Both the position numbers and the translations under genes were made by a program. This document shows, piece after piece, positions 22,175 through 33,382 of a stretch of DNA of 64,000 nt. Source of the DNA: Hygrocybe punicea (lineage: Eukaryota; Basidiomycota; Agaricomycetes; Agaricales; Hygrophoraceae); the NCBI GenBank assembly GCA_963556145.1, contig OY744466.1:5937820-6001819 (forward strand), written 5' to 3'. The notes below the pieces were generated by a model. That model was not told the DNA's origin, searched no databases, and saw nothing but the letters and a program-made list of their open reading frames with translations. The first letter of the stretch is position 1. Every line of letters starts with the position of its first letter.

Positions 22175-22878
22175 GTGTGTCGACCCCCCCTTCTCCTGAT
22201 GACCTGTCCTCAATCATGTTTACTTCTACCTCGCCCTCTCTCCAAGATCCAGAGGATGATCCGTTGAAAGGAGACCCCTTCTTCTTCACCTGAGAAGGTG
22301 TCAGCCGCTGAATCCCACTGACCCCAGTACCTTCTCCCTCGAAGCGGTCAGGCAAAAAGGTGGCGTTCGTGGTATACAATGGGCGCCAGACAGGTATTTT
22401 CTATGATTGGTACGGCACCTTGATGATTCTTTCAGGCAAACTTCATCTACCAACCACCGCTTCCAGGGTTTCATGCAACCACTCCGTCAATGGTTTCTTA
22501 GGCAACCGCTTTGTTGGATTCCACTCGGTGGCCGAAGCTGAGGTGGCCTGGAATGTGTCTCTTGCCGCTGGAACCACCGGGCCTGCAACCGCATGGCTGC
22601 AAGATCTGCTGAACGACGGGGAGGCGTACTGGGTCATCATCAAGGGGAAGGCCCCTGTTGTGTGCCACGGCAAGTCAGTCAATTTAGTCTGTAATACCAG
22701 GGCGTGAGTCTGATTTTTTTTCTTTGAGATCTCGTGCAACTGTCGCGTTAGGTGGGGTTAAGGGGCCTGCTGTTGAACATGCTCGTAGTGTTGCAGAAGC
22801 AGATCACCTGTTCATCTTGAGATACATGGAGGGGTTGGTTTCTGCAGCACCTGACAGCCTGACTTCGGTAGTGTAGGC
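22175..22878 (+). CDS. RNase H1 N-terminal-like (viroplasmin) domain protein on the KDZ element
   Basis: A clear exon ends at 22409 with KKVAFVVYNGRQTGIFYDW and resumes at 22467 with NHSVNGFLGNRFVGFHSVAEAEVAWN. This is the hybrid-binding fold found at the N-terminus of eukaryotic RNase H1 and in caulimovirus viroplasmin: a [FY]VV..GR..GI[FY] strand, then V.GF.....[FY]..F....EAE.A. The 22410-22466 intron is 57 nt, so the frame stays open with or without splicing. A later exon (22752-22878, KGPAVEHARSVAEADHLF) ends at TAG. The start and first exon are uncertain (Pro/Ser-rich exon from about 22175). No RNase H catalytic domain follows, so it would bind RNA/DNA hybrids or double-stranded RNA rather than cut them. 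A free-standing version on a DNA transposon is unusual. Confidence 0.6.
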
Positions 22879-24185
22879 TAGCCCAGTTGTACTATCCTGT
22901 CGTTCATGTAGCATGCTTTACAATGTCACCATACACATCTCGTGTCTGCCAGGCCCTTGCATTGCACGTGAGGCTGAGAGGCTCGCCAAATCTGAAATTG
23001 AAACCCTCAGTTTTGTGCAAGGTATTGGCTCGGGCTGAGCGCTTAGCAAAGCCCACAAAGGTACACAGTATGTATGAGTAGATTCAAGGGGTATTGTAAT
23101 CATGTAGTAATAAGGTCGGGTACTGGGGCAGCGATGCGTAGCTACGTGTTAGTGTGTGGAGTTAGAGTGTCAGTAAATGCATGAACCTTTCAGGCAATAA
23201 ATGACATATGACCTTGCTTGACAATCCTGCAGGTAAGGACACGTGGTTGTGCTTTCTTCCAACCAAACCATCGTGCATCATGGTTGGAAGTAACAGACCA
23301 GGAAGCAACAAGGCCACGTCTTCCTCTCGCAAAGTCAACCATTCAGGAAGCAAACTCGGTACCTCAGGACGACGAGTCGTTTTCCGAGAAACATTGCATG
23401 CGACAGCTATCAGGCAATGCAAGGACACCTCTGATGAGAAGATATGCCGTCAATTACAGGGCCAGCTGTATTGTTTCCCTTGCATACTGTTCATCTCGCT
23501 GATGCTTCCATGTCCATGACTTAGAGATGAGCCCGGCTGAGCATGTGCAACTTGCAGCATTGAGTGAACTTCCTGAAGATCAGCTGTATGATTGTGTTAT
23601 GATGGATGGCGTTCTGGATGGTAGCGAGCGTATGGATGTTAGTCATGCAGGTGGGGAGTTTCAGACAGTCCTTGAAGACATGGAGGGCGACCTACAGGCT
23701 GGACAGCAGCGCCGGTAAGTGTTCTCTGGAAATTCTTCACCTGACATCACATTCATGTTCTACACAGTCATCGCCGCATTGCAGATCGCCGCACCCGTGC
23801 CGATCGTACCGAGCGACTCATGCAGGCGTTCAAACCCCAGATGAACTCCATTGTCGACGCTTATATTGCGTGGAGTGCAGCCACAGCAGACAAGGGGTTG
23901 GAAGGTGGATACGTCCTCCCGTCTGATGCAGAGGTTCAAGGGCAATATCCGACGTGGGTAGTTGACATCTTCAGTAAATAATTCATGGTTTTTTCTTGCT
24001 CCCATTGCTGAATCCCTTTTGTAGGGGCATATAACACCTCTATCAACATGATTGCAGCCGACATTTTTATAGCGAGTGCCTTTGCGAGGCAAGGACTTCT
24101 GCCTTGTGCACCTCTAAAACCCACCATAGCTATCTCTATCTGTGTGCTGGAACTCTACTGGCTTGCCCATCTTCGCTGCCCCCGG

Positions 24186-24343
24186 TGGAGTGGTACCGAG
24201 GTACCACTCCGGGGGCTCACGCAGGACTCGAGGGAAAGGTCGACTGGATAGGAAGGATGGACTGACTACTACATCTGGAAGGCTACTGACTAGGTCAAAC
24301 CGTGGGAACCTGATCACGTGACTGACCAGGCACAACTACTACA
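24186..24343 (-). repeat. Left LTR (3' LTR of the minus-oriented element)
   Basis: 158 bp, identical by eye to the right LTR. Its outer end carries a hairpin (GGAGTGGTACC, 2-nt spacer, GGTACCACTCC). Confidence 0.9.
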
Positions 24344-26040
24344 AGTGCCCCTCCTCCTCATGGTGACGTCCTCGTCACCATACCGCTACTAAAAGAAAAC
24401 AAAAAGCAAAACAAAACTGACCAAGAAAAAAACTCTCCAGTCACGACTCCCAGTCCCTCACGATGCCCCGGGCCTTACACGTGAGGCAGGACCGTATCGT
24501 CCTCCAAGATCGTTGGGGGTGGTAGATGACCAAACTGTAACTCTGCTCTGCTCCTCCATCCTCGAATGCCTCTGGGACTCACATCGCAGGGTAGGATAAA
24601 AACGTTCAAAACCATAAGTTCTTGTAGCCCAGGGTGTGAGTTCTTGTGATCCGAAAATAGACTGGGTGGTTCGTGCGAAAGTAAATAGGTACGGTGCTGT
24701 CGAGCAGTGATGGTTCGTAGATAGGTCGAATATCCAATAAATGTCGAGGGTGGGGAAAGGGGATAGGACGGGACAAGGTACGGTGTAAACGGGGGAAAGG
24801 GAAAGCATACGGGTGCATTGGGCCATGCGGTGGCATCGGGGATTCTCGATATGAGGGGACTAGCGCTGGGGTGCTAAGTGGTCGCGGCGGTGACTCGTTT
24901 GGGTCCCTACGGGTCGGGGAAGTCGCCAGGGTCGAGAACGAGGTTGCGGGGAGCTGAACGAGGGCTCGAGGAGCCGGGTATGGTGCAAGAATCCGGCCGA
25001 GAGATGGTGACGTGGCGGAACGCGGTGGGGGTCTGGGAACGGTGGGCACGGTGGTATTGGATCGAGGTGGGGTGCTCCGGGATGGTGAACGAGTGGGCCG
25101 CGAGCTTCGTGAGTCGATCCGGGGCTGGGTATGTTGGCAGAATGGGGCCGCGCGATGGTGACGTGGCGCGTGGCCCGGGTGTCTGGAATCGACGGCGGGG
25201 GCTCGTTTGGCGCAATGGAGGGGGACGGGAGGTCCTGGCCGGTGGAACGAGGGCACGGGAGGTCGAATGGGTCCGTGTGATGCTGGGGTACACGAAAGAA
25301 CGGGGGTCCAACGGGGGGGCGCGACGGATCCGTGGTGTGGCCAAAAAGGTCTGCGACCGTGAATTCGAGGTGGCGTAGGCGAGCGCGGAGCTCCAGTACG
25401 TCGAACGAGGGTCCGTGGGGTTGGATGAGCGTGGGTTGGGGTGGGCATCCACGGGAGACGGTGTCGCGGAATGCTGACGTGGGAGTTCGCTGGGGTGTCA
25501 ATAGAGCGGCGGGGCTCGTTTGGGGCGACGAATGGGAACGGGGGGTTCTGGCTAGCGGAACGAGTGTGCGGGGAGTCGAATGGGTCCGTGTAAGGGTGGG
25601 GGTGACGAGAAACGGGGGGTCTAACAATGGTGACGTGGCAGATCCATGGGGCGACCAAAAGGTGCGGGGCGGTTCGTTTGAGACGACGAGGCGCGACGGG
25701 GGGTTCTGGCAGATGAGCCAAGGGTGCGGGGAGTCGAACGCGTGCATTTTGGGTCCGGGGTGCATGAAAAAAACGGGGTCCGCGCGGTGGCGATGCGATT
25801 TTCGTTGGGTTGTCCAAAACTCGCAGTAGCGGGCCATGTGGGATCCAGATGGGGAACGCGGGGCTCCGGAACGTCGAACGAAGTTGCGGGGGGTCGTGTG
25901 GACATAGCTGGGTCTAGGGAAAGTGAAAATTTGGGGGGTGGTGAGGCCGGAAAAAGTTGTCTCGCGAGAAAAAATGTAAGAAGTGGGAAAACCATGAGAA
26001 AAAGAGAAGCGTGGGTCGAAGAACACTCTCATCACCACGT

Positions 26041-26198
26041 TGGAGTGGTACCGAGGTACCACTCCGGGGGCTCACGCAGGACTCGAGGGAAAGGTCGACT
26101 GGATAGGAAGGATGGACTGACTACTACATCTGGAAGGCTACTGACTAGGTCAAACCGTGGGAACCTGATCACGTGACTGACCAGGCACAACTACTACA
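26041..26198 (-). repeat. Right LTR (5' LTR of the minus-oriented element)
   Basis: 158 bp, identical by eye to 24186-24343. Confidence 0.9.
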
Positions 26199-28796
26199 CC
26201 GGCTCACACTTCAGCCTTGGGTGAAAGCCCTCTGTGATCTTCATGGGGTAAGCATCTGACAACATCAAATCCACTGACACTGAAGCCTGTCATGCAGATT
26301 CCATTCCAACGGCACCTCTCACGACAGTTCTCAATATGCTTTGACCTCTACCTTGATATCCTTGCCATTGTGGATAAGCGCATCCATGTGGCCTTGGAGT
26401 GGGATGTTCCTGACTGGCGGATTAAACATGCATGCCCGGCTTGTACCTACAAACTCGAGGGAGAAGCAAAGCTCATGTTTGACCTGCTCTACACAATAGA
26501 TGGCAACGAGTTTCCAAAGCGCATTTTGCGTCGAGCAGCGCCGCCAGCCGGAGTGGAAGGTGAAGTCCCAGTTGTTGGGCCGTCATGTGAGAGCGTTGAC
26601 TCTCGACAGGGGGGTGGTGACTATTTCCTGGCAAGGGCGAAGGTGGATGAATGGTCCAAGCAAAGATTGGAGGAGATACTTGCTCTAGACAGTGAGGTAA
26701 GTTGATCCGATTGTTTGCAAATATGATCTAATCACAGCTTCACAACAGGAGGGCAGAGAGTTTAATCCCTGCGCTGAGCGGTGGAAGAATATGATGGATG
26801 ATATCACCGTGAAAATGTGGGGAATCTTCGACAAGACTGGCATATTCCTGGCCCTTTTCCGGCATGGGTTTGTTCTCATCATCGCAGACATGGTGCGCAA
26901 CGGTGAACTGTAAGTTTGTCTTGTCTACCATTGATCTCAGCCAAGGCTAATGTACATCAGGGCAAAGTACCCTCTTGCCATCGTCGAACACCTACTCCAT
27001 GTCTTCAGCCCAAACCTTGGTGGAGGTTACGACATCGGCTGCAAGTTTGGCACCACCCTTGATCACAGCCCTCTTGGGCCCTTGGCTCGTGCCAACTCAC
27101 ACAAGTGTTTGGTTGGTGCTTTCCACGGGCATGCTCACAATCGGCTCTGCCAGCTCAGTAACCTTGCTACATATGTCAAGGGGGTGGGCTTGGAAGACTT
27201 GGAAGGGTGTGAGTGCTGGTTCTCCCATTCAATCGAGCTTGCCCCGGCTGTGCGTTACGCCAGTATCTTTCATCGCCTTCAGGCTCTTGCTACCTACTGC
27301 AAGCATGCCGATGTCTTTGATGCCTATGCCAACCTTAGCATCTTCCTCCTCAACAACTACATCCAAGCACTCAACATTCTCAAGGGCGAGACTGCACTTG
27401 CAAAGGCGATGAAGGACCAAGGGATCACAGATCCAAAAACATTCGAGCTCTGGTTAGAGGAAGAGCGTGCCTACTTGAAAGGCTTAGCGAAAGAGCCTGT
27501 CATGGAGACGATGGAGATGGAGTATTACCTGAAGCTGGTGAAACTGTATGCAACTGAGTAAGCTCACCCCCCTCCTCGCCTTTGAGAGGGTAATTACTAA
27601 TTGTTATTCTCCAATTACAGAGTCACTCTGGAGGCCACATGTCAGGTCTGGATTCACACGACCCCCGACACGATGCCTAATCACGACATGACACAGTCTT
27701 CCGAGACGACGCCATGCACTTGAGGCTCGGGACCAGACCTTGCTGGTTGTCCAAGACCTTGAGATGAAGTTGGACATTCGCCAACGCTGGGTGCCAGATG
27801 GTCCCGACTGGATCCGCATGGCTAAGCTGGTATTAATGTGTCAATACCAGCGGTTGCTGGATGCCTTGGAGGGTTTTATAGTGGCAAGGATGTTTGAGCT
27901 CACAAAAATGAACATGTCGCAGACTGGTGAGTGGCCGAGTTCACACCTCCCTGCTTCTCTCAAACTTCTGTAGGTTATAAGCTACGAACACACATTGCAA
28001 AGGCGCTTCAAGCTCGATCTCAAGCCATATGGACAGCTCTTGACCGATACAACATGGCTGCACAAGCCCTGACCCCACCCCGTCAAGAACTCAGTTGGAA
28101 TGAGGTAGTCGAGTACGCCTTCCTGGCTGACTTCGATCTCCTACGCAGCACTCGGCAAGATGTGCAGGAGTGTCCCTGGGCGAGGCCTGCTGGTCGCATT
28201 GCGATGGATCAGTACTTCAAGATACTGTGTGCTCAGGAGCAGATTGCAAATCTCAATCATTAGATCCCTCAAGTAGTTACCTACATCCGGGATGAGGACC
28301 TTTTCCTTAAGCAAAAAGAAGCAGAATGTTGGGAGGTGGATGCTGGTCTGGCCCACCAGATTGCCCTGCATCGGATGGAGCATGGCTGCTTCAATGCAGC
28401 GCACATGCACCGCTTCCGTGAGATATCTCGTCTGGTTGGTTTCAGTGGTAGCACTCTGCCAGGGGTAAGTCAAGAGGCTGCTGCTGCACAGCAGCCACAC
28501 ACTCCCCCCTCTGAGCGTGACATAGAAGATAGCGGAGCTGTAGGTGGGGGTGTAGGCAATGCCCGGGCTGATGATCAGGAGCACACTCCTGCAGCCGTTG
28601 CACTGGAGGGCAAGAACATGCCCAATACCACATTGGCAGCTGACGACAGGAGTGGTACAGTTGATCAAGAGCACAAGGAGGAGGAGGTTGGGATCGAGGA
28701 GGATGAGGAGTTGGCGGCAGCATTCTATGTGATTGTCCAGCTGTTAGGTGATAAGGTTTGAGGTACATGTAGCACTGTATTTTGTAGTAAACTAGT

Positions 28797-29165
28797 GCTA
28801 GTTGCCATGTGCCGTGTCTATGTGGCAAAAAAAAGGGTGTGCTTGATGTTGTCAATGATGAGTGCGCAAGGTGGCGGCCATGTCCCAATATGGAAACAGT
28901 GAGCAATGGGCGGCCATGTCCCAATGTGGAAACAGTGAGCGCGCTGCGGTTGACAGGTGATGCGGTGACGGATTGGGATGTGTGCAATGGTGACCAAATA
29001 GCTTGATATGGCAATGTATTAGGGAGCTCAGATATACTACAAGTCCCTTAGCTATTGCAGGTTTATAGAAGGAGGCCCTACATCTGAAAATATACCTCTA
29101 CTTAGAAGGGGTAATAGGGTGTGTCACCACTGCTAACACGTGGGAGAAGTCGGGAATCACAGGTG
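28797..29165 (-). repeat. Right terminal inverted repeat of the KDZ element
   Basis: Reverse-complement counterpart of 19772-20137, with two copies of the GGCCATGTCCCAA motif near its inner end. Confidence 0.9.
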
Positions 29166-29637
29166 AAGATGAAGCAATCTTTGCCGAGAATAAACTAGAT
29201 TTGGAGGGACTGCCCAAGTTGTGTGAAATTGGGTTGGAAGCTCTCAAGCACTTGGAAGAGGAGCTGGCACTCCTAACGGATTCGAATGGCACCCTACAGA
29301 CGATTGATCATGCACAGCCATGACATGGACAACCATTCAGCAGCCATGATCATGAACATCATGGATGGGGGTATATTGGTGAAAGATCAAGAGGGTGAGA
29401 TGCTTAGGATTGTGAGTTGGCAACAATATATCATGTAGGATAGGGTTAAAAACACTAATTGATCATTCAACAACTATTATGTTACTTCAGCACGCATTGC
29501 AAGAGCATCCTTATGATGGAAGAGTACCTCATGTATGCATCACATAAGGTTAAGAGAGTGACGAACCAGAAGGAACTCGGGGCCTTTGTTGAGGATGGTT
29601 GGGAAGATATCCTGGAGGCAGAGCTGGATGAACTGTT
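29166..29637 (+). pseudogene. Continuation of the split gene remnant between KDZ and MITE
   Basis: Starts in frame with the piece left of the KDZ element (AIFAENKLDLEGLPKLCEIG, then LKHLEEELALL) and reaches a stop at about 29324. A later in-frame piece, WEDILEAELDEL, runs to the MITE border at 29637 and continues at 30779 as LEGDDEGLALWARASEVLL. Spliced or decayed segments lie between. Confidence 0.5.
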
Positions 29638-29961
29638 TAGTGTTGCCGAAGTTCAGTTCGGTCCGGTTCCGACCCTTTTTGGCGGAACCGCGAACTGAAC
29701 TTCGGGTCCGGTTTGGCGCATGGCCAAACCTGGACCCAGACGGCGTCGAACCGTCTCACCGCGTTCGGTCTGGGTTCAGACGCGGTCTGAACCCCGAACC
29801 GAGGTGGGCTCACCCCATGAGCTCTATTCTCCTCGCGAATGGCAGGCACGTATCAATCGATACGGCGCTGCACTTCGCGAGGTAGTTGGGCTGTGGGGGA
29901 GCCGTCCGGCGCTGCTGCTGCTGCTGCTGCTGCTGCAACTGCTGCTGCTGCTGCTGCTGCA

Positions 29962-29996
<35 letters not shown>

Positions 29997-30778
29997 GCCG
30001 TTGCTGTTGTTGCTGCTGCTGCTGCCGGCATTGGATGAGCCGCCGTGGAGATGGGAGCGTACACCCACGCCTTCTTGGTGCCGAATACCTCACGAACACC
30101 TCGCGAACGACGTCCACGCGTCAGTTGACGCGTCAGCTCGTGTTCGCGAGGTTCCTTGGCGTTGGATGGCTTGATGCAGCACCTGCTGCTGCTGCTGTTG
30201 CCGCCGTTGCTGCTGCTGCTGCTGCTGCTGGCCGTTGCCGCCGTCGTTGTTGCCATCGTCATTGTTGACGTTGTCGTTGCCGTTGCTGTTGCTGGTGGTG
30301 GTGGTGGTGGTGGTGGTGTAACGGCTGTCCCGTGTCCGTTGGCGTTGGCGTTGGGATCCATGTTGTGCCGTGGTGGTGTGCTCGCGATGTGGTCGCGGTC
30401 AAGTTGCCTGTGGCAGATAATATTAGTAAAGTTAAGAGTATTTACGAGACTTACCTGTATTCACGAACGCGACATTGTGTCGCGTTCATTGGCCTTGCGT
30501 TGTTGCGTGAAGAAACCTGTAATGGTCACATGATATCGTTTAACGCGAAAAAGTAAGTAAAGAAATCCGAAAAACAAATGAAATAAATACCTTAAAAATA
30601 TCCGCGTTCGCGGTTTGGACGCGGTTTGGAGCCGTTCAGGAAATCCGGCCAGCCTCGAAACCCTGAACCGAACCCGCGGTCCGGTTCAGCACTTGGCTGA
30701 ACTTAGACTGAACCCCGGGTTCTGTTCGGGGTTTGAACCGGGTTCGGCTAGGTTCGGAACCGAACTACGGCAACACTA
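29638..30778. mobile_element. hAT-like MITE (1.1 kb) with CTG arrays
   Basis: The left end TAGTGTTGCCGAAGTTCAGT pairs with the reverse complement of the right end (TAGTGTTGCCGTAGTTCGGT). It is flanked by a perfect 8-bp duplication GAACTGTT (29630-29637 and 30779-30786). Inside are repeated GGTTC/GAACC-type palindromic blocks near both ends and a CTG-rich core (29910-30240). The CTG runs keep poly-Leu, poly-Ala and poly-Gln frames open on both strands; I do not call these genes. Confidence 0.9.
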
Positions 30779-30966
30779 GAACTGTTAGAAGGTGATGACG
30801 AGGGATTGGCTTTGTGGGCAAGGGCAAGCGAAGTGCTCTTGCAAAGACAGCACTGGCTGATCGACAGGTTGTGTGGAATACTGAAACCTGGCAAGGAACT
30901 GAAGGATATTGCAGTGGAGATCATTATGATGATGAGTGCCCAAATCAGCCATCTGTCGATGGTCAC
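30779..30966 (+). pseudogene. Further piece of the split gene remnant, right of the MITE
   Basis: Reads LEGDDEGLALWARASEVLLQ and DIAVEIIMMMSAQISHL in the frame continued from 29637, then meets the T-run that marks the LINE tail. Confidence 0.5.
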
Positions 30967-31998
30967 ATTTTTTTTTTTTTTTTGTCCAAATTATAGTCAC
31001 TTAGAGCATGCCCTTTGTCGGACTTTACATGCCCAGCCTTGAGATCTAACTAAATAAAGGACCCTGTCCTTGCCTTGTCCCTCTAGCTACCCTGATGGGC
31101 ATATGCCCCCCAGAGGTCCATCACTTCCTGTGATGTTTTAGATGCCAGCATGTAACTGGTGAGGTGGTGGCCTCTCGTAGCTGGCATGTACTTTGTTTCG
31201 TGGTTGGAAGTTAGCAAGTGCTCAGCCAAGAGCCGGCTTGCACGGGAGAGGCGCGAGACAAGGGAGAAAAGTAAAAGTAAAAGTGGCGCCGGAGCTCCCA
31301 GTTTGGAGTGGGGGTGTGGGGGAGGGGAGGGGAGAGAGGAGGAGGAGGAGGGGGATTTTATATCGCTAGCAAAACCGTCCTATGTTCTTAACGTACTCCA
31401 TAAACTTTTTGACTCCTGGCACAATGGCCAACAGGAATCGAATCGACATCGTGTCTCGTCCCAGTGCTGCCCTGAGTTTTCTATGTTCTTCGTCGTGTGC
31501 CCTGCACTCAAAAATAAAGTGATGTATAGTCTCAATGCCTTCGCCGCATTCCATGCACACGTTGGTCTTGACCTTGCGGATCCTGTGCAGGTAGTGGTTG
31601 AGTGGGACGTGTCCTGTGCAGAACTGCATTAGTAGACAGAGCTGAGACCTGCTAACCTTATCTTGTATTTTTCGGTAGTCCCTCATGCCCGGACGTGGGT
31701 CAATTTTGCTTAGCTTGGGGTATCTCGGGGATTTCTTTCAGGTTTCTTCCCATTTTTCGGATAGGGTCCTGAGGTAGTGACCTTTGATTGCAGTTGCGTT
31801 GGCTGGAAGTGAGTGTGTCTGCAGGTATTTGGGTAAGCTCAATTTTCTGCTGCTATTACCCTTCACGGCCTTCTTTGCCTCCCTGTCAGCCTTTTCATTG
31901 CCTTGTACTTCGCTATGTGCCGAGATCCAGTTGATCATGATTTGTATGTGCCATCCCCCTGGCCTTTTCTTGAGGGTCTGTATAAGCTTGCGTTGTAG

Positions 31999-32599
31999 AG
32001 GCTCCGGGCCGTCTGGACCCGGATCCTCTTCATATCATACATCGTCCCCGTCCTTTCCCTTTCATATACCATCGATTCCGCCCGATTCCGGTCGATTCCG
32101 TCGATTCCGCTCCGGATCCCCCTCCGGAATCGTTCCCACTCAAGATGCGATGTCCCCAACGACCCGGAATCAGTTCGTATATAGTTGTATACCATTTATC
32201 TTCATTTCCCGTCTCCTAGTATATAGCCCCACACCTCCTATCCTCCACTCCACTCCTCCTATCACCTTACAGCCTTCGCTTGTAGTACTTGGTTACCACA
32301 GCACAGGATCCCTCTCTAGTAGTATAAAAGGTGTACTTTTACACTACAAAGATGTAGATTATTACTCCCCCTCATATCATATTATATAGTATCACTTCCC
32401 TTCAGTCCTATTCTCATCATATCAGTTCTTAGTCTTCGTACTCCCTTCCCCCACACTTCACCTCTGATCCGGAACCCCCGGATTCGGGTTGGATTGATTA
32501 GACTACATAGAAACACTTCACTCCTCTGATCTCTTTCTAGCAGATCACCCTTTCTAGTAGATTCCCATTCCGGATCTACACCCGAACTCGCCGTCACAG
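31999..32599. mobile_element. 601-bp insertion of unknown class inside the LINE RNase H domain
   Basis: Flanked by TGTAG on both sides (31994-31998 and 32600-32604). Removing it with one TGTAG rejoins LINE coding (LILELQ to RKLIQTLKK). It has no long inverted ends. Internal features include GATTCC/GGAATC repeats and a TATA-like TACTATATAATATG on the minus strand, so a solo LTR or a short retroelement is possible, but the ends are not clearly TG/CA. Confidence 0.75.
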
Positions 32600-33382
32600 T
32601 GTAGTTCTAGTATAAGGTGCTGGTTGGGTTTCTGTCTGGGGGTAGCCACCATCAGTAACATGGCTTGACTGTCTATGTAGATGGAGATGTAGGTGGGGGA
32701 CTTCTCTCTTTCAATCAGCCTTAGCACTAACATCGTCCCAACTATCTCAGCCTCTGGCATCATGTGTCTCTGGTTTGAGCCTAAGTAGTAGCGAAGGATT
32801 TTGGGTGCTGCGTGTCCTGTCCTGTAAAGTACCACCGCGGCTCCTACTCCACCATCTATGTTTGACCCATCTGTGTACACCTTAATGTTGGAGTGGTCTT
32901 TGTCACAGCGCCTTATGGAGTCTTCTCCAGTAGTGTCGACATTGACCTCAAAGGGTGTGAGTTCGTTTTTGCATGCTGTTTTCGCGGCAATCAGCTCTAT
33001 GTCGTCAGGCTTGATCCTGTATATGTGGGTAAGGACATGTAAAGGGGATCTGTGTCGCATCATGTAATGCCTTGTGCATGTTCTAAGCGGCCTGTAAAGG
33101 GGGTGTTTAACCAGAAGTGTCACCATTCTCACAGCCACCTGGTGACAGATTCTGTGTAAAGTTAGTTCCATAGGTAGTAAACCCACGTGCAAAAGCACCA
33201 GGTCATTGGGCGCAGTCCTCTGAGTCAAGGCTCCCAAGATGGGCACCGCTGCCATCCTCTGGATCCTTTCCAGACTCCTAGTCAGTCCCACTGACCCTCT
33301 CCTCTTGTTTGAGCCTTCAACTGTGTGTAACGGGGTGTACCACACGTTGGCTGCATAGGACATCTTGGGGATTGCTACAGCA

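Larger units (their letters stand above)
24186..26198 (-). mobile_element. Young non-autonomous LTR retrotransposon (2.0 kb) inside the KDZ transposase
   Basis: Two direct 158-bp LTRs, 24186-24343 and 26041-26198, look identical base for base. The flanks are CCGG (24182-24185 and 26199-26202). On the minus strand the LTR begins TGTAGTAGTTGTGCC and ends TACCACTCCA; a purine-rich tract (GAGGAGGAGGGGC) precedes the 3' LTR and a TGGTGATGAGAG primer-site-like sequence follows the 5' LTR, so the element points left. The interior has no protease, reverse transcriptase or integrase. It consists largely of diverged tandem repeats of about 155 bp, which explains long but unconvincing Pro/Arg/Ser-rich frames. 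Removing it with one CCGG restores the KDZ frame (HLRCPRLTLQPW). Confidence 0.9.
23527..28761 (+). pseudogene. KDZ transposase (CxC1-type), interrupted and mutated
   Basis: Start proposed at MSPAEHVQLAAL (23527). The N-terminal part (RRIADRRTRADRTERLMQ ... VDAYIAW) and cysteine-bearing region (LLPCAPLKPTIAI ... ELYWLAHLRCPR) fit the CxC1 module of KDZ transposases. After the LTR insertion: LTLQPWVKALCDLHG, then RQFSICFDLYLDI, CPACTYKLEGE. The catalytic core follows at 26970-27560: YPLAIVEHLL, GGGYDIGCKFGTTL, FHGHAHNRLCQL and VGLEDLEGCE, supplying the expected acidic and histidine residues. C-terminal part: ARMFELTKMN, GYKLRTHIAKALQARS and WEEVVEYAFLADFDLL-like sequence. Breaks: a 2.0-kb LTR element at 24186-26198, a frameshift between about 27680 and 27715, and an in-frame TAG at 28261-28263 (after NLNH, before VVTYIRDED). 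The C-tail to 28761 is acidic. Confidence 0.85.
19772..29165 (+). mobile_element. Complete KDZ DNA transposon (9.4 kb) with about 365-bp TIRs and 8-bp target duplication
   Basis: The left end (19772-20137, starting CACCTGTGACTCCCGAC) is about 90% similar by eye to the reverse complement of the right end (28797-29165). The flanks are AAGATGAA at 19764-19771 and 29166-29173, a perfect 8-bp duplication; 8-bp duplications are known for Zisupton/KDZ-type transposons. Inside, left to right: a minus-strand gene of an agaricomycete family (20461-21992), a plus-strand gene with an RNase H1 N-terminal-like domain (about 22175-22878) and the KDZ transposase (23527-28761) interrupted by an LTR element. 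The transposase has a frameshift and a stop, so the copy is non-autonomous. Confidence 0.9.

Noticed and set aside
24606..26062. Two frames of about 400 codons on the minus strand, Pro/Arg/Ser/His-rich
   Set aside because: They overlap in different frames across diverged repeats of about 155 bp inside a short LTR element and resemble no gag or pol protein.
19772..29165. TET/JBP-type oxygenase cargo in the KDZ element
   Set aside because: Such genes accompany some fungal KDZ elements, but no HxD...H oxygenase pattern is visible in the frames here.
29720..30361. Poly-Leu, poly-Ala and poly-Gln frames on both strands
   Set aside because: They come from CTG runs inside a MITE with an 8-bp target duplication; no start context or splice structure.
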